Below are positions 10,555-20,519 of a DNA stretch of 64,000 nucleotides, piece by piece (the stretch's first letter is position 1; every line of letters starts with the position of its first letter). The notes below the pieces were generated by a model that was not told where the DNA came from, did no database searches, and saw only the letters and a list, made by a program, of their open reading frames with translations. This stretch comes from Novosphingobium sp. CECT 9465 (GTDB lineage Bacteria; Pseudomonadota; Alphaproteobacteria; Sphingomonadales; Sphingomonadaceae), in NCBI RefSeq assembly GCF_920987055.1, contig NZ_CAKLBX010000001.1, positions 978,501-1,042,500 of the forward strand, in the 5' to 3' direction. A program made the translations under genes and the position numbers.

Positions 10555-11835
10555 ATGGCTGCTCCGCGGATTTCAAAGGTTTTCGCTGCCGTAAACATCG
10601 GTTCGTTTCGTGTGTCCGCGATGATCGCGGGGCTATCCGAAACGGGCGAGATGGTGGTGCTGGGATCGGGCCACCGCGCCGCGCAAGGCATCAAGCGCGG
10701 CTATGTGACTGATATGCAGGCCGCAACGCATTCCGTGCGCGATGCGATCGAACGTGCCGAAAAGATGGCCAATATAGGCATTCAGAAGGTGTGGATCGGC
10801 TGTTCGGGGGCGGGGCTGGCCAGCACCACCACACGGGTCGAGGTCGAGATTGGCGGGCGCCGGATCGAACAGGACGATATCGAACACCTGCTGGTGGCCG
10901 GGCGCGAGCGGATCGAGCCGGATGGCCGCACGGTGCTTCATGCCCAGCCCGCGCATTACACGCTGGACGGCGCGCACGGCGTACCCAATCCCAAGGGCCT
11001 GCATGCCGAACGGCTTGCGGTCGATATCCATGTGATGCTCGCCGATGGGGCGCCAATCCGCAATTTGCGGGAAGCGGTGCAGAACGCGCACCTTGATGTC
11101 GAGGCCGTGGTAGGATCGCCCATCGCCGCAGGGCATGCCTGCCTTACCCCGGAAGAACGCGAACTGGGCGTGGCGCTGGTTGAATTCGGCGCGGAAGTGA
11201 CGACGGTTTCGGTCTATGCCGCCGGAATGCTGCTGGGCATGCAGGTGATCCAGTATGGATCGGGCGACATTACCGATGCCATCGCATCGGCCTTCGGGAT
11301 TCGTCGCTATCAGGCAGAGCGGCTGAAATGCATGTCAGGCTCGGCCATAGCCAGCCCGGCCGATCATCGCGAGATGATTCCGGTCAACGCGCCGGGCGAT
11401 CCCGAAGGAGGGCCGGTGGCGCGCCACGCCGATGACAAGAACCGCATCCCGCGCGCCGAACTGATTTCGGTGATCACCCAGCAGCTTGGCTTTTTTACCG
11501 AAGAGGTATCCAAGGCGCTGAAGGCGATGGGATTTGTCGGGCAGACTGGGCAGCAGGTGGTGCTGACCGGGGGCGGTGCGCAATTGCCGGGGCTGGCCGA
11601 TTATGCGCAATCGGCGCTCGGTCGGCCCGTGCGCATCGGTTCTCCGCCGACGATGCTGGGCCTGCCGCCCGGTCACGCGACGCCAAGCTCATCGACTCTG
11701 GTCGGCCTTGTCCTGTTCGCGGCGGCCGATCCGGTCGATATCCGCGCTATCGGTCCTGACTATACGCCGACCGGAAGCTACAAGGGCATGAAGTTGCTGA
11801 GTCGGCTCTGGCGGGCGCTTCGGGACTATTTCTGA
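10555..11835 (+). CDS. ftsA: Cell division protein FtsA (actin-like FtsZ membrane anchor)
   Basis: Actin-fold protein tethering FtsZ to the membrane. 426 residues from the ATG at 10555; upstream open frame overlaps ftsQ and is not used. The SHS2 insertion region follows IKRGYVTDMQAA, and the C-terminal VVLTGGGAQLPGL is the adenosine-site motif. Two nucleotide motifs look altered: the first phosphate loop, usually DIGTSK-like, reads NIGSFR (residue 14 on), and the second, usually D-x-GGGTTD-like, reads EFGAEVTT near residue 210. A C-terminal amphipathic segment (LLSRLWRALRDYF) fits membrane targeting. Confidence 0.94.
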   Translation: MAAPRISKVFAAVNIGSFRVSAMIAGLSETGEMVVLGSGHRAAQGIKRGYVTDMQAATHSVRDAIERAEKMANIGIQKVWIGCSGAGLASTTTRVEVEIGGRRIEQDDIEHLLVAGRERIEPDGRTVLHAQPAHYTLDGAHGVPNPKGLHAERLAVDIHVMLADGAPIRNLREAVQNAHLDVEAVVGSPIAAGHACLTPEERELGVALVEFGAEVTTVSVYAAGMLLGMQVIQYGSGDITDAIASAFGIRRYQAERLKCMSGSAIASPADHREMIPVNAPGDPEGGPVARHADDKNRIPRAELISVITQQLGFFTEEVSKALKAMGFVGQTGQQVVLTGGGAQLPGLADYAQSALGRPVRIGSPPTMLGLPPGHATPSSSTLVGLVLFAAADPVDIRAIGPDYTPTGSYKGMKLLSRLWRALRDYF

Positions 11836-11888
11836 TGACGTTATCCATCAATTCGCCTCTGAAATGGGGGAATCAGATAGAGTCATCG

Positions 11889-11970
11889 TGCTGCAACCTG
11901 TGGAAAAGGTTAATCGGCCTTTGATTCGCCGGTCCTGCTTGTGCAACAGGTTGCAGCAGACTTTTTCCAC
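11889..11970. promoter_or_regulatory. Paired inverted repeats upstream of ftsZ
   Basis: The 176-base ftsA-ftsZ gap is one of the few sizeable gaps in the cluster. TGCTGCAACCTGT (11889-11901) is the exact reverse complement of 11946-11958, and GTGGAAAA just after the first arm pairs with TTTTCCAC at 11963-11970. The order A-B-A'-B' means the two pairings compete in RNA. Position suggests ftsZ promoter or leader control; mechanism is not known. Confidence 0.55.
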
Positions 11971-12011
11971 GCCTTTATCGGCGCATGACTGACCCGCTTG
12001 GGAGACCGACA

Positions 12012-13460
12012 ATGAGCATCAACATCGGACCGCCGGCCATCGACGAACTTCGTCCCCGGATCACGGTGATCGGAGTTGGCGGCGCGGGCGGCAATGCCAT
12101 CGCGAACATGATCAACGCCAAGATCGAAGGCGTCGATTTCATCGTCGTCAACACCGATGCGCAGGCATTGAACAATTCCATCGCCGAAAACCGCATCCAG
12201 CTGGGACCTGATATCACGCAAGGGCTGGGCGCAGGCGCCCGTCCAGAGGTGGGCCGCGCTGCCGCCGAAGAAACTCTCGAAGATCTCGAACGCTCGCTTG
12301 AAGGCGTCCATATGGTGTTCATCGCCGCGGGCATGGGCGGCGGCACCGGCACCGGCGCTGCGCCGGTCATTGCAGAAGCGGCGCGTCGCAAGGGCGTGCT
12401 GACCGTTGGCGTGGTGACCAAGCCGTTCCTGTTCGAAGGCACACGCCGCATGCGCGCGGCGGAATCGGGCATCGAAGAACTGCAGAAGCACGTCGATACG
12501 CTGATCGTGATCCCCAACCAGAACCTGTTCCTGGTGGCAAAGGCGGAAACGACCTTCAAGGAAGCGTTCCAGCTGGCTGACGAAGTGTTGCAGCAGGGCG
12601 TCCGCTCGATCACGGACCTGATGGTCATGCCCGGCCTGATCAACCTCGATTTTGCCGATGTGCGCTCCGTCATGGGTGAAATGGGCAAGGCGATGATGGG
12701 CACGGGCGAGGGCGAAGGTCCGCAACGCGCGCTTGAAGCGGCTGAACGCGCGATTGCCAATCCGCTGCTCGATGGCGTTTCGATGCAGGGCGCCAAGGGC
12801 GTGATCATCTCGATCATCGGCGGCGATGACATGAAGCTGCTCGAAGTGGATGAAGCGGCCAATCACATCCGCGAACTGGTCGATCCCAACGCGAATATCA
12901 TCTGGGGTTCGGCGTTCAATCCCGATCTCGATGGCAAGATTCGCGTCTCCGTGGTCGCCACGGGAATCGAGCAGAGCGCGGAACAGGCTGAAGTCGCGTC
13001 GCGCCCGATGACCATGCCCTCAACCTCGCGCGGACCTGCCGTTCCTGCATCTGCGTCTACCGCACCGACATTCGCACCGCCGCCAGCCGCGCCTGAACCT
13101 GCGCCGCAGCCAAGCTGGACCCCTGCCGCTGAACAGGCCAAACCGAGCGTACCCGAACCCGAAACGCTGGATCTGACGCTTGACCTGTCGGAATCGCAGG
13201 AAGCACCTGCCGATCAGCAAGGCGGCGAACTGCTACTGGGCGGGCTGGATGCGCCTGCTGAACCGGCGGCACCTGCCGCACCTGCCATGCCGCGCCTGGG
13301 GCGTGGACCAGATGCTCCGGTGGCCAAGCCTGCGGGGGGCGGCAGCACCCTGTTCGAACGCATGGCTAATCTTTCGCGGGGCAACCGCGACGATGACGAT
13401 GGCGACGATGGCAGCGCGCTCAACATTCCGCGCTTCCTTGGTCGTCAGAACAACCAGTAA
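12012..13460 (+). CDS. ftsZ: Cell division GTPase FtsZ
   Basis: Tubulin-like GTPase forming the Z ring. 482 residues from the ATG at 12012, chosen because GGGAGA lies six bases upstream; an ATG at 11985 adds nine residues. GTP site: VGGAGGNAI and the tubulin signature GGGTGTGA. A variable Pro/Ala-rich linker of roughly 100 residues leads to the conserved C-terminal peptide [10 protein letters not shown] that binds FtsA and other partners. The long linker is normal for alphaproteobacteria. Confidence 0.97.
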   Translation: MSINIGPPAIDELRPRITVIGVGGAGGNAIANMINAKIEGVDFIVVNTDAQALNNSIAENRIQLGPDITQGLGAGARPEVGRAAAEETLEDLERSLEGVHMVFIAAGMGGGTGTGAAPVIAEAARRKGVLTVGVVTKPFLFEGTRRMRAAESGIEELQKHVDTLIVIPNQNLFLVAKAETTFKEAFQLADEVLQQGVRSITDLMVMPGLINLDFADVRSVMGEMGKAMMGTGEGEGPQRALEAAERAIANPLLDGVSMQGAKGVIISIIGGDDMKLLEVDEAANHIRELVDPNANIIWGSAFNPDLDGKIRVSVVATGIEQSAEQAEVASRPMTMPSTSRGPAVPASASTAPTFAPPPAAPEPAPQPSWTPAAEQAKPSVPEPETLDLTLDLSESQEAPADQQGGELLLGGLDAPAEPAAPAAPAMPRLGRGPDAPVAKPAGGGSTLFERMANLSRGNRDDDDGDDGSALNIPRFLGRQNNQ

Positions 13461-13468
13461 ATTGTGTT

Positions 13469-13495
13469 GAAGCGGCGGCATGTTGTCGCCGCTTC
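13469..13495 (+). terminator. Hairpin after ftsZ
   Basis: GAAGCGGCG pairs perfectly with CGCCGCTTC across a nine-base loop, starting nine bases after the ftsZ stop. The T tract is poor, so termination may be weak. Its presence argues against starting the next gene at the GTG at 13464. Confidence 0.5.
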
Positions 13496-13523
13496 ATGTT
13501 CAGGTCTGTATGAGCGCCGCTGG

Positions 13524-15704
13524 ATGACGAATCGTTTTACATGCGCTCCCCTTGCCGGGTCACGCCCGGCTGGAACGGGTTGGCAACTGTCGCTGGCGGT
13601 GCTGCTTTTGGCTGTATCGCCTGCAGCAATGGCTCAGGTTGACGATGATCCTGACGGACCGGCAACGATCTCGCGCCCGGTCGTGCAATCCACCGCACCA
13701 AGCCCCAGCCGTGAATTGAACGCTGCGCTGGCCCGGCTTGCGGCCGATCCACGCAGCGTCCCCGCGCTTTACGATGCCGCTGATGCCGCGCTGCGGCTGG
13801 GCGACGCCGACGCCGCAATCGGTTTCCTGACCCGCGCAAACGAAGTGCAGCCGGGCAGTGCGCGCACGAAAGTCCTGACCGGCAAGGCCTATCTGCTCGC
13901 CGAAAATCCGGTCGATGCGATCCGTGCATTCGATGAGGCCGAGCGCGTAGGCGCCGATACCTTCGCCATGGCCGCAGACCGCGCGCTGGCGTATGATCTG
14001 GTGGGTGATAACGGCCGCGCCCAACGCTGGTATCCTGTCGCCCTGAGCAAGGGAGCGGACGACGAAGTTACGCGCCGCTATGCGCTGAGCCTTGCGATTT
14101 CCGGGGATCGGCGCGGGGCAGAGGCCCTGATCGCGCCACTTATCAACCGGCAGGACCGGCCGACATGGCGCACCCGCACGTTCGTTATGGCGGTGACGGG
14201 CGGCCCGGATGAAGCCGTCGCGGTGGCATATGCATCAATGCCGCAGGAACTGGCGGCGGGAATCGCGCCCTATCTGCGCTACATGCCGCGGCTTACGCCC
14301 GCACAGCAGGCGGCGGCGGCAAATTTCGGACGTTTCCCCAGGGCGGCGGATATCGGGCGCGACGATCCGCGCATCGTCCAGTATGCGGCTGCCAACCCAC
14401 GCGCGCCGCGCTTTGCCGAAGCCGGTTTGACGCCTTCCGGCGCGCCGCTGGGGTCAAGTGCCACGGACAAGCCCAGTCGCGAAAAGCGTCGTCGCCCCGG
14501 ACGGGAGGAGCGGCAACTGGCGTCGGCGGCCACGGCCAGGCCAGGGCGTGTTCAGGCGAGTTCGATCACGCCTGCGCCAACGTCGGCTGCACCGGCTGTC
14601 ACCCCGGTATCTTCGACCGCGCCTGCGGCCCAGCCGCCGCAAGCTGCAACGCAACCGACGCGGAAGACCGTCCTGTCCGTGCTGGACCTGCCGCCCGGTG
14701 CTTCGCGCCCCCCGGTTCCTCCAATTCGCTCGACCACACAGCCAGCCTCGCCGATTGCTCCGATACAATCGGTGTCCCAGCCGGTCGTTCAGGCCTTGCC
14801 CCAGCCGCAGGTAGCAGCGCCATCACAGGCGATTCCCGCTGGCGCAACGGTTGCTACGCAAGGTCCGCAGGCCTCCTCCGCGCCAACGCCGCCTGCGACC
14901 GTCGCTGCGAATGCAGCGCCGGGGGCGTTTGATCTGGCCAGGGTCGGAGGCACAACGCAGGCAACGGCGGCGTCTCCGATCACGCCACCGCCGGTTGCAC
15001 CAAGCCCCGCCGCTGAGACTTCGCCTGCCGTCACTCTGCCGGTGCAAGTGGCAACGGCCACGCCTGCGCCGGGTCCTGCGCCCGCAGCACCGCCTGCCGA
15101 GAGCACGGCCACGCCTGACCGTCCTGCCGATTTTGCCAGCCTGTTCAAGACATTCGCGCCGCCGCCGGAGGAGCTTCAGGCTCCCGCCGAAGCGGTGGAC
15201 ATCACGCGGATCGCGGCGAAGCCGGTTGCCAAAGTGGCAAAGCCCGATCCGCGCGGTGAGCGTCCCGATGGCCCTACCGATGTTTCGCGGACCAGCGCGA
15301 AAGAGCCGGAAAAGCCCGTCGCAAAAGATGCAAAGGTTGCGTCTAAGGACCCCAAGGCGACAGCGAAAGATGCCGCAAAGGCAGCCAAGGACGCGAAGGA
15401 GGCCAAGGCGAAGAAATCGGTGCCAAGCCATCCGAGCCGTATCTGGGTGCAGGTGCTGACCGGCGCGAACAAGGACATGATGGACAATGAATGGCGCCGT
15501 CTGGTCAAGGAAGCGCCTGAGGCGTTCCGCGCCCGCAAGCCCTACCTTTCGCCATGGCGCAGCAATTTCCGCCTGCTGACCGGGCCGTTTGAAAGCGAAG
15601 CGGCCGCGCAGGAGTTCATCACGAAGCTGCGCAAGGGTGGGGTTGCCAGCTACCAGTGGACCAGTCCCGCAGGGCAGGCGGTGGATTCCCTCTCGCTGAA
15701 GTGA
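13524..15704 (+). CDS. Exported TPR-like protein with C-terminal SPOR domain
   Basis: Probably binds denuded septal peptidoglycan through its SPOR domain. 726 residues from the ATG at 13524: signal peptide with cleavage near SPAAMAQ, a TPR/Sel1-like helical region (about residues 40-260), a long Pro/Ala/Thr-rich linker, a Lys/Ala/Asp-rich repeat region (AKDAKxAxKD) and the SPOR domain at the C-terminus (SRIWVQVLTG to SYQWTSPAG). Placement directly after ftsZ fits a division role. The individual name is not assigned; many sphingomonads carry such a gene here. Confidence 0.8.
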   Translation: MTNRFTCAPLAGSRPAGTGWQLSLAVLLLAVSPAAMAQVDDDPDGPATISRPVVQSTAPSPSRELNAALARLAADPRSVPALYDAADAALRLGDADAAIGFLTRANEVQPGSARTKVLTGKAYLLAENPVDAIRAFDEAERVGADTFAMAADRALAYDLVGDNGRAQRWYPVALSKGADDEVTRRYALSLAISGDRRGAEALIAPLINRQDRPTWRTRTFVMAVTGGPDEAVAVAYASMPQELAAGIAPYLRYMPRLTPAQQAAAANFGRFPRAADIGRDDPRIVQYAAANPRAPRFAEAGLTPSGAPLGSSATDKPSREKRRRPGREERQLASAATARPGRVQASSITPAPTSAAPAVTPVSSTAPAAQPPQAATQPTRKTVLSVLDLPPGASRPPVPPIRSTTQPASPIAPIQSVSQPVVQALPQPQVAAPSQAIPAGATVATQGPQASSAPTPPATVAANAAPGAFDLARVGGTTQATAASPITPPPVAPSPAAETSPAVTLPVQVATATPAPGPAPAAPPAESTATPDRPADFASLFKTFAPPPEELQAPAEAVDITRIAAKPVAKVAKPDPRGERPDGPTDVSRTSAKEPEKPVAKDAKVASKDPKATAKDAAKAAKDAKEAKAKKSVPSHPSRIWVQVLTGANKDMMDNEWRRLVKEAPEAFRARKPYLSPWRSNFRLLTGPFESEAAAQEFITKLRKGGVASYQWTSPAGQAVDSLSLK

Positions 15705-15893
15705 CCGGGGGCTTGTTCACCCCTTGTCCACAGCTTTCCCACAGGGTTGTCGAGTTTTGCCCAGTGGCCTGTTAACGCACGATTGTCGTGCGCGGAGCAA
15801 GCCCGCATGGACAGGGCTGACGGCAGGTCGGGCAAGACGCCCTGCCGGGGCCGACCATTCCGGGAGGCCCATCGAGTGTTCAGGGGACGTACC

Positions 15894-16397
15894 ATGCGCA
15901 CCGGCCATGACGACAACGAGCGCGAAGAGGCAGCGCCGGTCGACATGATCGCCTCGCTGTTCGAGGCGAGGGGGTGGCCGTGCGAGTTCGTCTCGGACGA
16001 CGAAATCAGCGGCGAGATACAAGGATCATGGGCGAATTATCAGGTTCGCGCGATCTGGCGGGCCGAGGATCACGTGCTGCAGATCCTGTGCCTGCCTGAT
16101 ATCCGTATCGCCGATGACAAGAAAAGCCCGGTCTTCGAACTGATGGCGCTGATCAACGAACAGGTCTGGATCGGTCACTTCGATATCTGGTCGAACGGGT
16201 CGGTCCTTCTCTATCGCCATGGGCTGATGCTGGGCGATGACGGGCTGCTCAGCCTTGGGCAAGCGCAGGCTGCGATCGAAGCGGCGGTGGATGAATGCGA
16301 CCGCTTCTATCCGGCGTTCCAGTTCGTGCTGTGGGGCGACAAAAGCCCAGTCGAAGCGCTGGCCAGCGCCATGGTTGACGCCGCCGGAGAAGCTTGA
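15894..16397 (+). CDS. YbjN-domain protein
   Basis: 167 residues starting at an ATG with GGGGA six bases upstream. The fold pattern (MIASLFEARGWPCEF, NYQVRAIW, LMALINEQVWIGHFDI) matches YbjN/type III secretion chaperone-like proteins, which are soluble and of unclear function. Lies between the SPOR protein and proC; alphaproteobacteria often keep a YbjN gene beside proC. Catalytic residues are not expected. Confidence 0.8.
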   Translation: MRTGHDDNEREEAAPVDMIASLFEARGWPCEFVSDDEISGEIQGSWANYQVRAIWRAEDHVLQILCLPDIRIADDKKSPVFELMALINEQVWIGHFDIWSNGSVLLYRHGLMLGDDGLLSLGQAQAAIEAAVDECDRFYPAFQFVLWGDKSPVEALASAMVDAAGEA

Positions 16398-16429
16398 TCG
16401 TTCGCGCCGTTCAAATGGGATAAACGCAC

Positions 16430-17236
16430 ATGACGATGTCTTTCCTCCAGTTCGGCTGTGGCAACATGGGCGGCGCGATGCTCAAGGGCTGGCTGGCAGG
16501 CGGCATGGCGCCCGAATGCTTCACGGTGATCGATCCCTATCTGGATGCAGCGCCGCAGGGTGTCCGCCTGCTGGATGCAGCGCCTGACGGGCAGGCACCG
16601 TTCGATGTGGTTCTGCTGGGGTTCAAGCCGCAGCAGTTGCCGGATTCTGCCGCGGCTGTCCGTCCGTTCGTGGGCGCCACAACATTGCTCCTGTCGATTT
16701 TGGCAGGGGTCGATCTGGCAACGCTCCGGTCTGCGTTTCCCGATGCCGGTGCCATCGTGCGGGTCATGCCCAATCTGGCCGCCGCGCTGGGCAAGTCGCC
16801 GATCGCACTCGTGGGTGATGTGGACGACGTCGCGCGCCAGCAGGTCGAAGCATTGATGGCCCCGTTGGGGCAGGCCGAATGGCTTTCTGACGAAGATCAG
16901 ATGGATCTGGTCACGGCGCTGGCCGGATCGGGTCCTGCATTCGTCTATCGCTTCATCGATGCCCTGGCCGAAAGCGCGGCCGCGCTGGGCCTCCCGCGCG
17001 AACAGGCGGATCGGCTGGCGCTGTCGATGGTGGAGGGCGCAGCGATGCTGGCCGCATCTTCGGAGTACTCGCCGGGCGAGCTTGCGCGTCGGGTCGCCAG
17101 TCCCGGCGGCGTTACGCAAGTGGGCATCGATGTCCTTGATGCGGACAGGCGCCTGGCGCTGTTGATGGAGGATACGTTGCGCGGCGCACGGGATCGCAGC
17201 GCCGAAATGACCAGGCAGGCCAGGGCGCGCGGTTAA
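16430..17236 (+). CDS. proC: Pyrroline-5-carboxylate reductase ProC
   Basis: NAD(P)H-dependent final step of proline synthesis. 268 residues, standard length. N-terminal Rossmann motif FGCGNMGGAML, middle VRVMPNLAAALG, and the C-terminal dimerisation signature with GSGPAFVYRFIDALAESA and LARRVASPGGVTQVG. GGGATA lies about eight bases before the ATG. Confidence 0.96.
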   Translation: MTMSFLQFGCGNMGGAMLKGWLAGGMAPECFTVIDPYLDAAPQGVRLLDAAPDGQAPFDVVLLGFKPQQLPDSAAAVRPFVGATTLLLSILAGVDLATLRSAFPDAGAIVRVMPNLAAALGKSPIALVGDVDDVARQQVEALMAPLGQAEWLSDEDQMDLVTALAGSGPAFVYRFIDALAESAAALGLPREQADRLALSMVEGAAMLAASSEYSPGELARRVASPGGVTQVGIDVLDADRRLALLMEDTLRGARDRSAEMTRQARARG

Positions 17237-17359
17237 GTCGCGCAACAATTCGTTACAAAGGATTGTCGATCCATTGTGCCGGTTTCGCTTGAAACAATGG
17301 CCCGGTGCGCCGATATTCGCAGTACGTGGCCAATGGGGCCACAGAACGGAGCTTTGAAA

Positions 17360-18103
17360 ATGGCAAATTGGAACGACCCTCGGCCCACCGGAACGGGCTT
17401 CGGCGCGTCTCCGAGCCTTTCCGGCGTTTCGGCTCGCGGCGAGGTTTTCGACGCTGGCCTGCGCCGTCACATGCTGTCGATCTACAATTACATGGCGTCG
17501 GGTGTGCTGCTTTCGGGCGTGGTCGCCTTGCTGTCTGCGTCATCGGGGATGACTCAGGCGGTGGCCGGTACGCCGTTGATGTGGCTGATCATGCTGGCGC
17601 CGCTGGCCTTCGTCCTGTTCATGAGCTTTGGCGCAAACAAGTTCTCGACCACGGCCATCCAGGGCATGTTCTGGGGCTTCAGCGTGGCGATGGGCCTGTC
17701 GCTGTCGACGATCTTCCTGGTTTACACCGGCACTTCGATCGCAGTGACATTCTTCGCGACCGCGGGCGCATTCGCTGGTCTGAGCCTGTTCGGGTACACC
17801 ACGAAGAAGGACCTGTCCGGTTTCGGCAGCTTCCTGATCATGGGTGTGTTCGGTCTGCTGATCGCTTCGGTGATCAACATCTTCCTGCAGTCGCCGGGCC
17901 TTGCCTGGGCAGTCAGTTTCCTTGGTGTGCTGATCTTTGCGGGCCTTACCGCTTATGATACCCAGCGCCTCAAGCAGGAATATGCCTATGTTGCGGGCAC
18001 GGAATTTGCGGGCAAGGCCGTCGTTCTCGGCGCGCTCAGCCTTTATCTGGACTTCATCAACATGTTCCAGTTCCTGCTCCAGTTCATGGGCGAACGCCGC
18101 TGA
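17360..18103 (+). CDS. Bax inhibitor-1 (BI-1/YccA/TMBIM) family membrane protein
   Basis: 247 residues from the ATG at 17360, preceded by an ACGGAG ribosome site. About seven hydrophobic helices follow a cytoplasmic N-terminus. The family signature appears as AGLTAYDTQRLKQEY near the C-terminus, ending in LYLDFINMFQFLLQFMGERR. Bacterial members are linked to FtsH control or pH-dependent calcium leak; which applies here is not known. A strong terminator follows. Confidence 0.88.
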   Translation: MANWNDPRPTGTGFGASPSLSGVSARGEVFDAGLRRHMLSIYNYMASGVLLSGVVALLSASSGMTQAVAGTPLMWLIMLAPLAFVLFMSFGANKFSTTAIQGMFWGFSVAMGLSLSTIFLVYTGTSIAVTFFATAGAFAGLSLFGYTTKKDLSGFGSFLIMGVFGLLIASVINIFLQSPGLAWAVSFLGVLIFAGLTAYDTQRLKQEYAYVAGTEFAGKAVVLGALSLYLDFINMFQFLLQFMGERR

Positions 18104-18130
18104 TCTATCCGACGTGAATGGAATTAACGA

Positions 18131-18159
18131 CCCGGCGAGCCTTCGGCTCGTCGGGTTTT
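18131..18159 (+). terminator. Rho-independent terminator after the BI-1 gene
   Basis: CCCGGCGAGCC, loop TTC-like, then GGCTCGTCGGG followed by TTTT; one G-U pair in an 11-bp stem. Located 28 bases after the BI-1 stop. Confidence 0.85.
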
Positions 18160-18291
18160 CCATGTTCGGGGGATTCTCAAACCCGCGTAGTCGCGCTAGT
18201 AAACGGTTTCAGCTTGCAGAAAGGATGCCGGGCGCAACATTCTGAGCCGTCTCGGAATGCTGCCGTCAACGGAATGTCCGGGGGAATGCGA

Positions 18292-19020
18292 ATGCTTTGT
18301 TTCAGGCGCGCTGTTGCGCCAACCCTGCTTGTCTCGGCGCTGGCCATTGGCCTTGCCTCGTGTGCGCCACCGCCACCTCCGCCACCTCCGCCACCTCCGC
18401 CTCCCAAGGTGGTGATAATTCCGCCCAAGCCCAAGCCGCCAAACGGGGCTTCGGACAGGATCGCCGTGCCACCGGCGGATGCCAATGGCCTGCGCCATTC
18501 GCTCAACCGCAACATCTCGACCGCCCAGATGGTGTGGAATCTGCGTTCGGCCTATAACGTCGCGGCGCTCAATTGTACCGCGCCACAGCACGCCGATATC
18601 CTGCCGCGCTACAAGGTGTTCCTGACCACGCATGCAAAGGCGCTGAATGCGGTGAACAAGGCGCTGGATGGCGAATTCAAGGCCCGTTACGGGGCCAAGT
18701 TCATTGCACCACGCGAAAGCTACATCACGGCGGTTTACAATCATTACGCCCTGCCGCCGACGCTCACCGATTTTTGCGATGCGGTGACCGCCGTTACGCG
18801 CGACGGTGCTGCGATCAAGTCGGCCGATCTGGAAGCCTTCGCCGTGCGCAGCCTGCCAAGCATCGAAGTGGTGTTCGATGATTTCTACCGCCGCTATGAA
18901 ATCTACCGCAACGAACTGGCTATCTGGGAAGCGCAATACGGGGCGCCGGTCAGCGCTGTGCAGCCCATGGTCGCGTTACCCGTTGAATTGTCATCGTCTG
19001 TCAGCGGAGCCGGGAGCTGA
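18292..19020 (+). CDS. Predicted lipoprotein with polyproline segment
   Basis: 242 residues from the ATG at 18292, with GGGGGA six bases upstream. The N-terminus is a lipoprotein signal (TLLVSALAIGLASC, lipobox LASC), so the mature protein starts at Cys and is likely membrane anchored. A run of about a dozen prolines follows, then an alpha-helical domain of about 170 residues with no motif I can name. Earlier in-frame ATGs at 18274 and 18286 are possible. Function unknown. Confidence 0.75.
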   Translation: MLCFRRAVAPTLLVSALAIGLASCAPPPPPPPPPPPPPKVVIIPPKPKPPNGASDRIAVPPADANGLRHSLNRNISTAQMVWNLRSAYNVAALNCTAPQHADILPRYKVFLTTHAKALNAVNKALDGEFKARYGAKFIAPRESYITAVYNHYALPPTLTDFCDAVTAVTRDGAAIKSADLEAFAVRSLPSIEVVFDDFYRRYEIYRNELAIWEAQYGAPVSAVQPMVALPVELSSSVSGAGS

Positions 19021-19127
19021 CCTGCCAGCCCCGCTGAATTGGCGAAATTGAGTCTGGTCACGCCGGGGGTGCTGCGCTAAGGGCAGCGCTTCCGGCGGCG
19101 CAGGCCGTTGGGAGCGATACCGGGAAC

Positions 19128-19203
<76 letters not shown>

Positions 19204-19373
19204 CCAGGTATCATCAGAACCGCATGTTTTCTTGCAGGCCTTGCGCGGTTCCTGTCGGTCGGCAGCGTTCGACAAGCTCACCATGAACGGGTTGGATTGG
19301 CCGCGGTTCAGGACGCAGCTTGCCGGATCTATCGGCAGTTCTTCCGGGCCTGTTGTTGGACCAGTGACCCGTC

Positions 19374-20432
19374 ATGCATTTTCTCGACCAGGCAAAAATC
19401 TTCATTCGTTCGGGCGCTGGCGGCCCCGGTGCGGTCAGCTTTCGCCGCGAAAAGTATGAAGAATACGGCGGTCCCAATGGCGGTAACGGCGGCAAGGGCG
19501 GCGACATCGTGTTCGAAGCCGTCGCTGGACTGAACACCCTGATCGACTTCCGCTATACCCAGCATTTCAAGGCGCAGCGCGGCCATGGCGGCGCGGGCAC
19601 CAACCGGACGGGCGCAGGCGGCGAAGATCTGGTAATCCGCGTTCCGGTGGGTACGCAGGTTCTGGACGATGATCGTGAGACCGTCCTGCTCGACCTGACC
19701 GAAGTGGGCACCCGCGTGGTGCTGCTGCGCGGCGGCGATGGCGGGCGCGGCAACGCGTCTTACAAATCGTCCACCAACCGCGCGCCGCGCCAGTGCGGCC
19801 CCGGCTGGCCGGGTGAGGAGATGTACGTCTGGCTGCGGCTGAAACTGCTGGCCGACGCTGGCCTTGTTGGTTTGCCCAACGCAGGAAAATCGACGTTCAT
19901 CAACCAGCTTACCAATACCAAGGCCAAGGTTGGCGAATATGCGTTCACCACATTGCGCCCGCAACTGGGCGTGGTGCGCCATCGCAATCGCGAATTCGTG
20001 CTGGCGGACATTCCCGGCCTGATCGAAGGTGCCGCTGACGGCGCAGGGATCGGCGACCGTTTCCTTGGCCATATCGAACGCTGCCGTGTGCTGATCCATC
20101 TGATCGATATTCACAGCGACACCGATCCGGTCGAGGCGATGCACGTCGTCGAAGGCGAACTGGAAGCCTATGGGGCGGGACTGGATGAAAAGCCCCGCCT
20201 GATCGCGCTCAACAAGATCGATCTGGTCGACAAGGAATTGGTGCAGGCCTTCGCCAAGGAACTGCTCGATGCGGGTGCGGACAAGGTGTTTCCGATTTCC
20301 GGCGCAACCGGCAAGGGCATCGACGCTTTGCTCGATGCGGTGCTGGCCCACCTGCCCGCAGCGACTGTCACAGAGCGCCCGACCGGTGAAGTGGAAGATG
20401 CCGAGGATGAGAAACCCTGGTCTCCCATCTGA
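19374..20432 (+). CDS. obgE: GTPase ObgE/CgtA
   Basis: Ribosome-associated GTPase involved in 50S maturation and stress signalling. 352 residues: glycine-rich OBG fold at the N-terminus (FIRSGAGGPGAVSFRREK, GGNGGKGGD), then the G domain with GLPNAGKSTF (G1), the switch-I threonines in YAFTTLRPQLG, DIPGLIEGA (G3), NKIDLVD (G4) and ISGATGKG (G5). Lacks a long C-terminal extension. Starts at the ATG 19374. Confidence 0.96.
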   Translation: MHFLDQAKIFIRSGAGGPGAVSFRREKYEEYGGPNGGNGGKGGDIVFEAVAGLNTLIDFRYTQHFKAQRGHGGAGTNRTGAGGEDLVIRVPVGTQVLDDDRETVLLDLTEVGTRVVLLRGGDGGRGNASYKSSTNRAPRQCGPGWPGEEMYVWLRLKLLADAGLVGLPNAGKSTFINQLTNTKAKVGEYAFTTLRPQLGVVRHRNREFVLADIPGLIEGAADGAGIGDRFLGHIERCRVLIHLIDIHSDTDPVEAMHVVEGELEAYGAGLDEKPRLIALNKIDLVDKELVQAFAKELLDAGADKVFPISGATGKGIDALLDAVLAHLPAATVTERPTGEVEDAEDEKPWSPI

Positions 20433-20519
20433 AAGCCGGCAAACGGATCGCCGGGGTGGGCTACAAGTGCGACCGGTAGGCCTTCACGCCCTGTCACAAT
20501 TACCCTAAGCGGCTCAGCC

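Noticed and set aside
18365..18405. CCGCCACCTCCG tandem repeat as a CRISPR or microsatellite
   Set aside because: It is a polyproline-coding stretch inside the lipoprotein gene; no spacers. No CRISPR array was seen anywhere in the window.
19268..19297. TTCGACAAGCTCACCATGAACGG as a functional site before obgE
   Set aside because: Resembles a common short interspersed sequence of sphingomonads; a single copy here with no partner, so nothing can be claimed.
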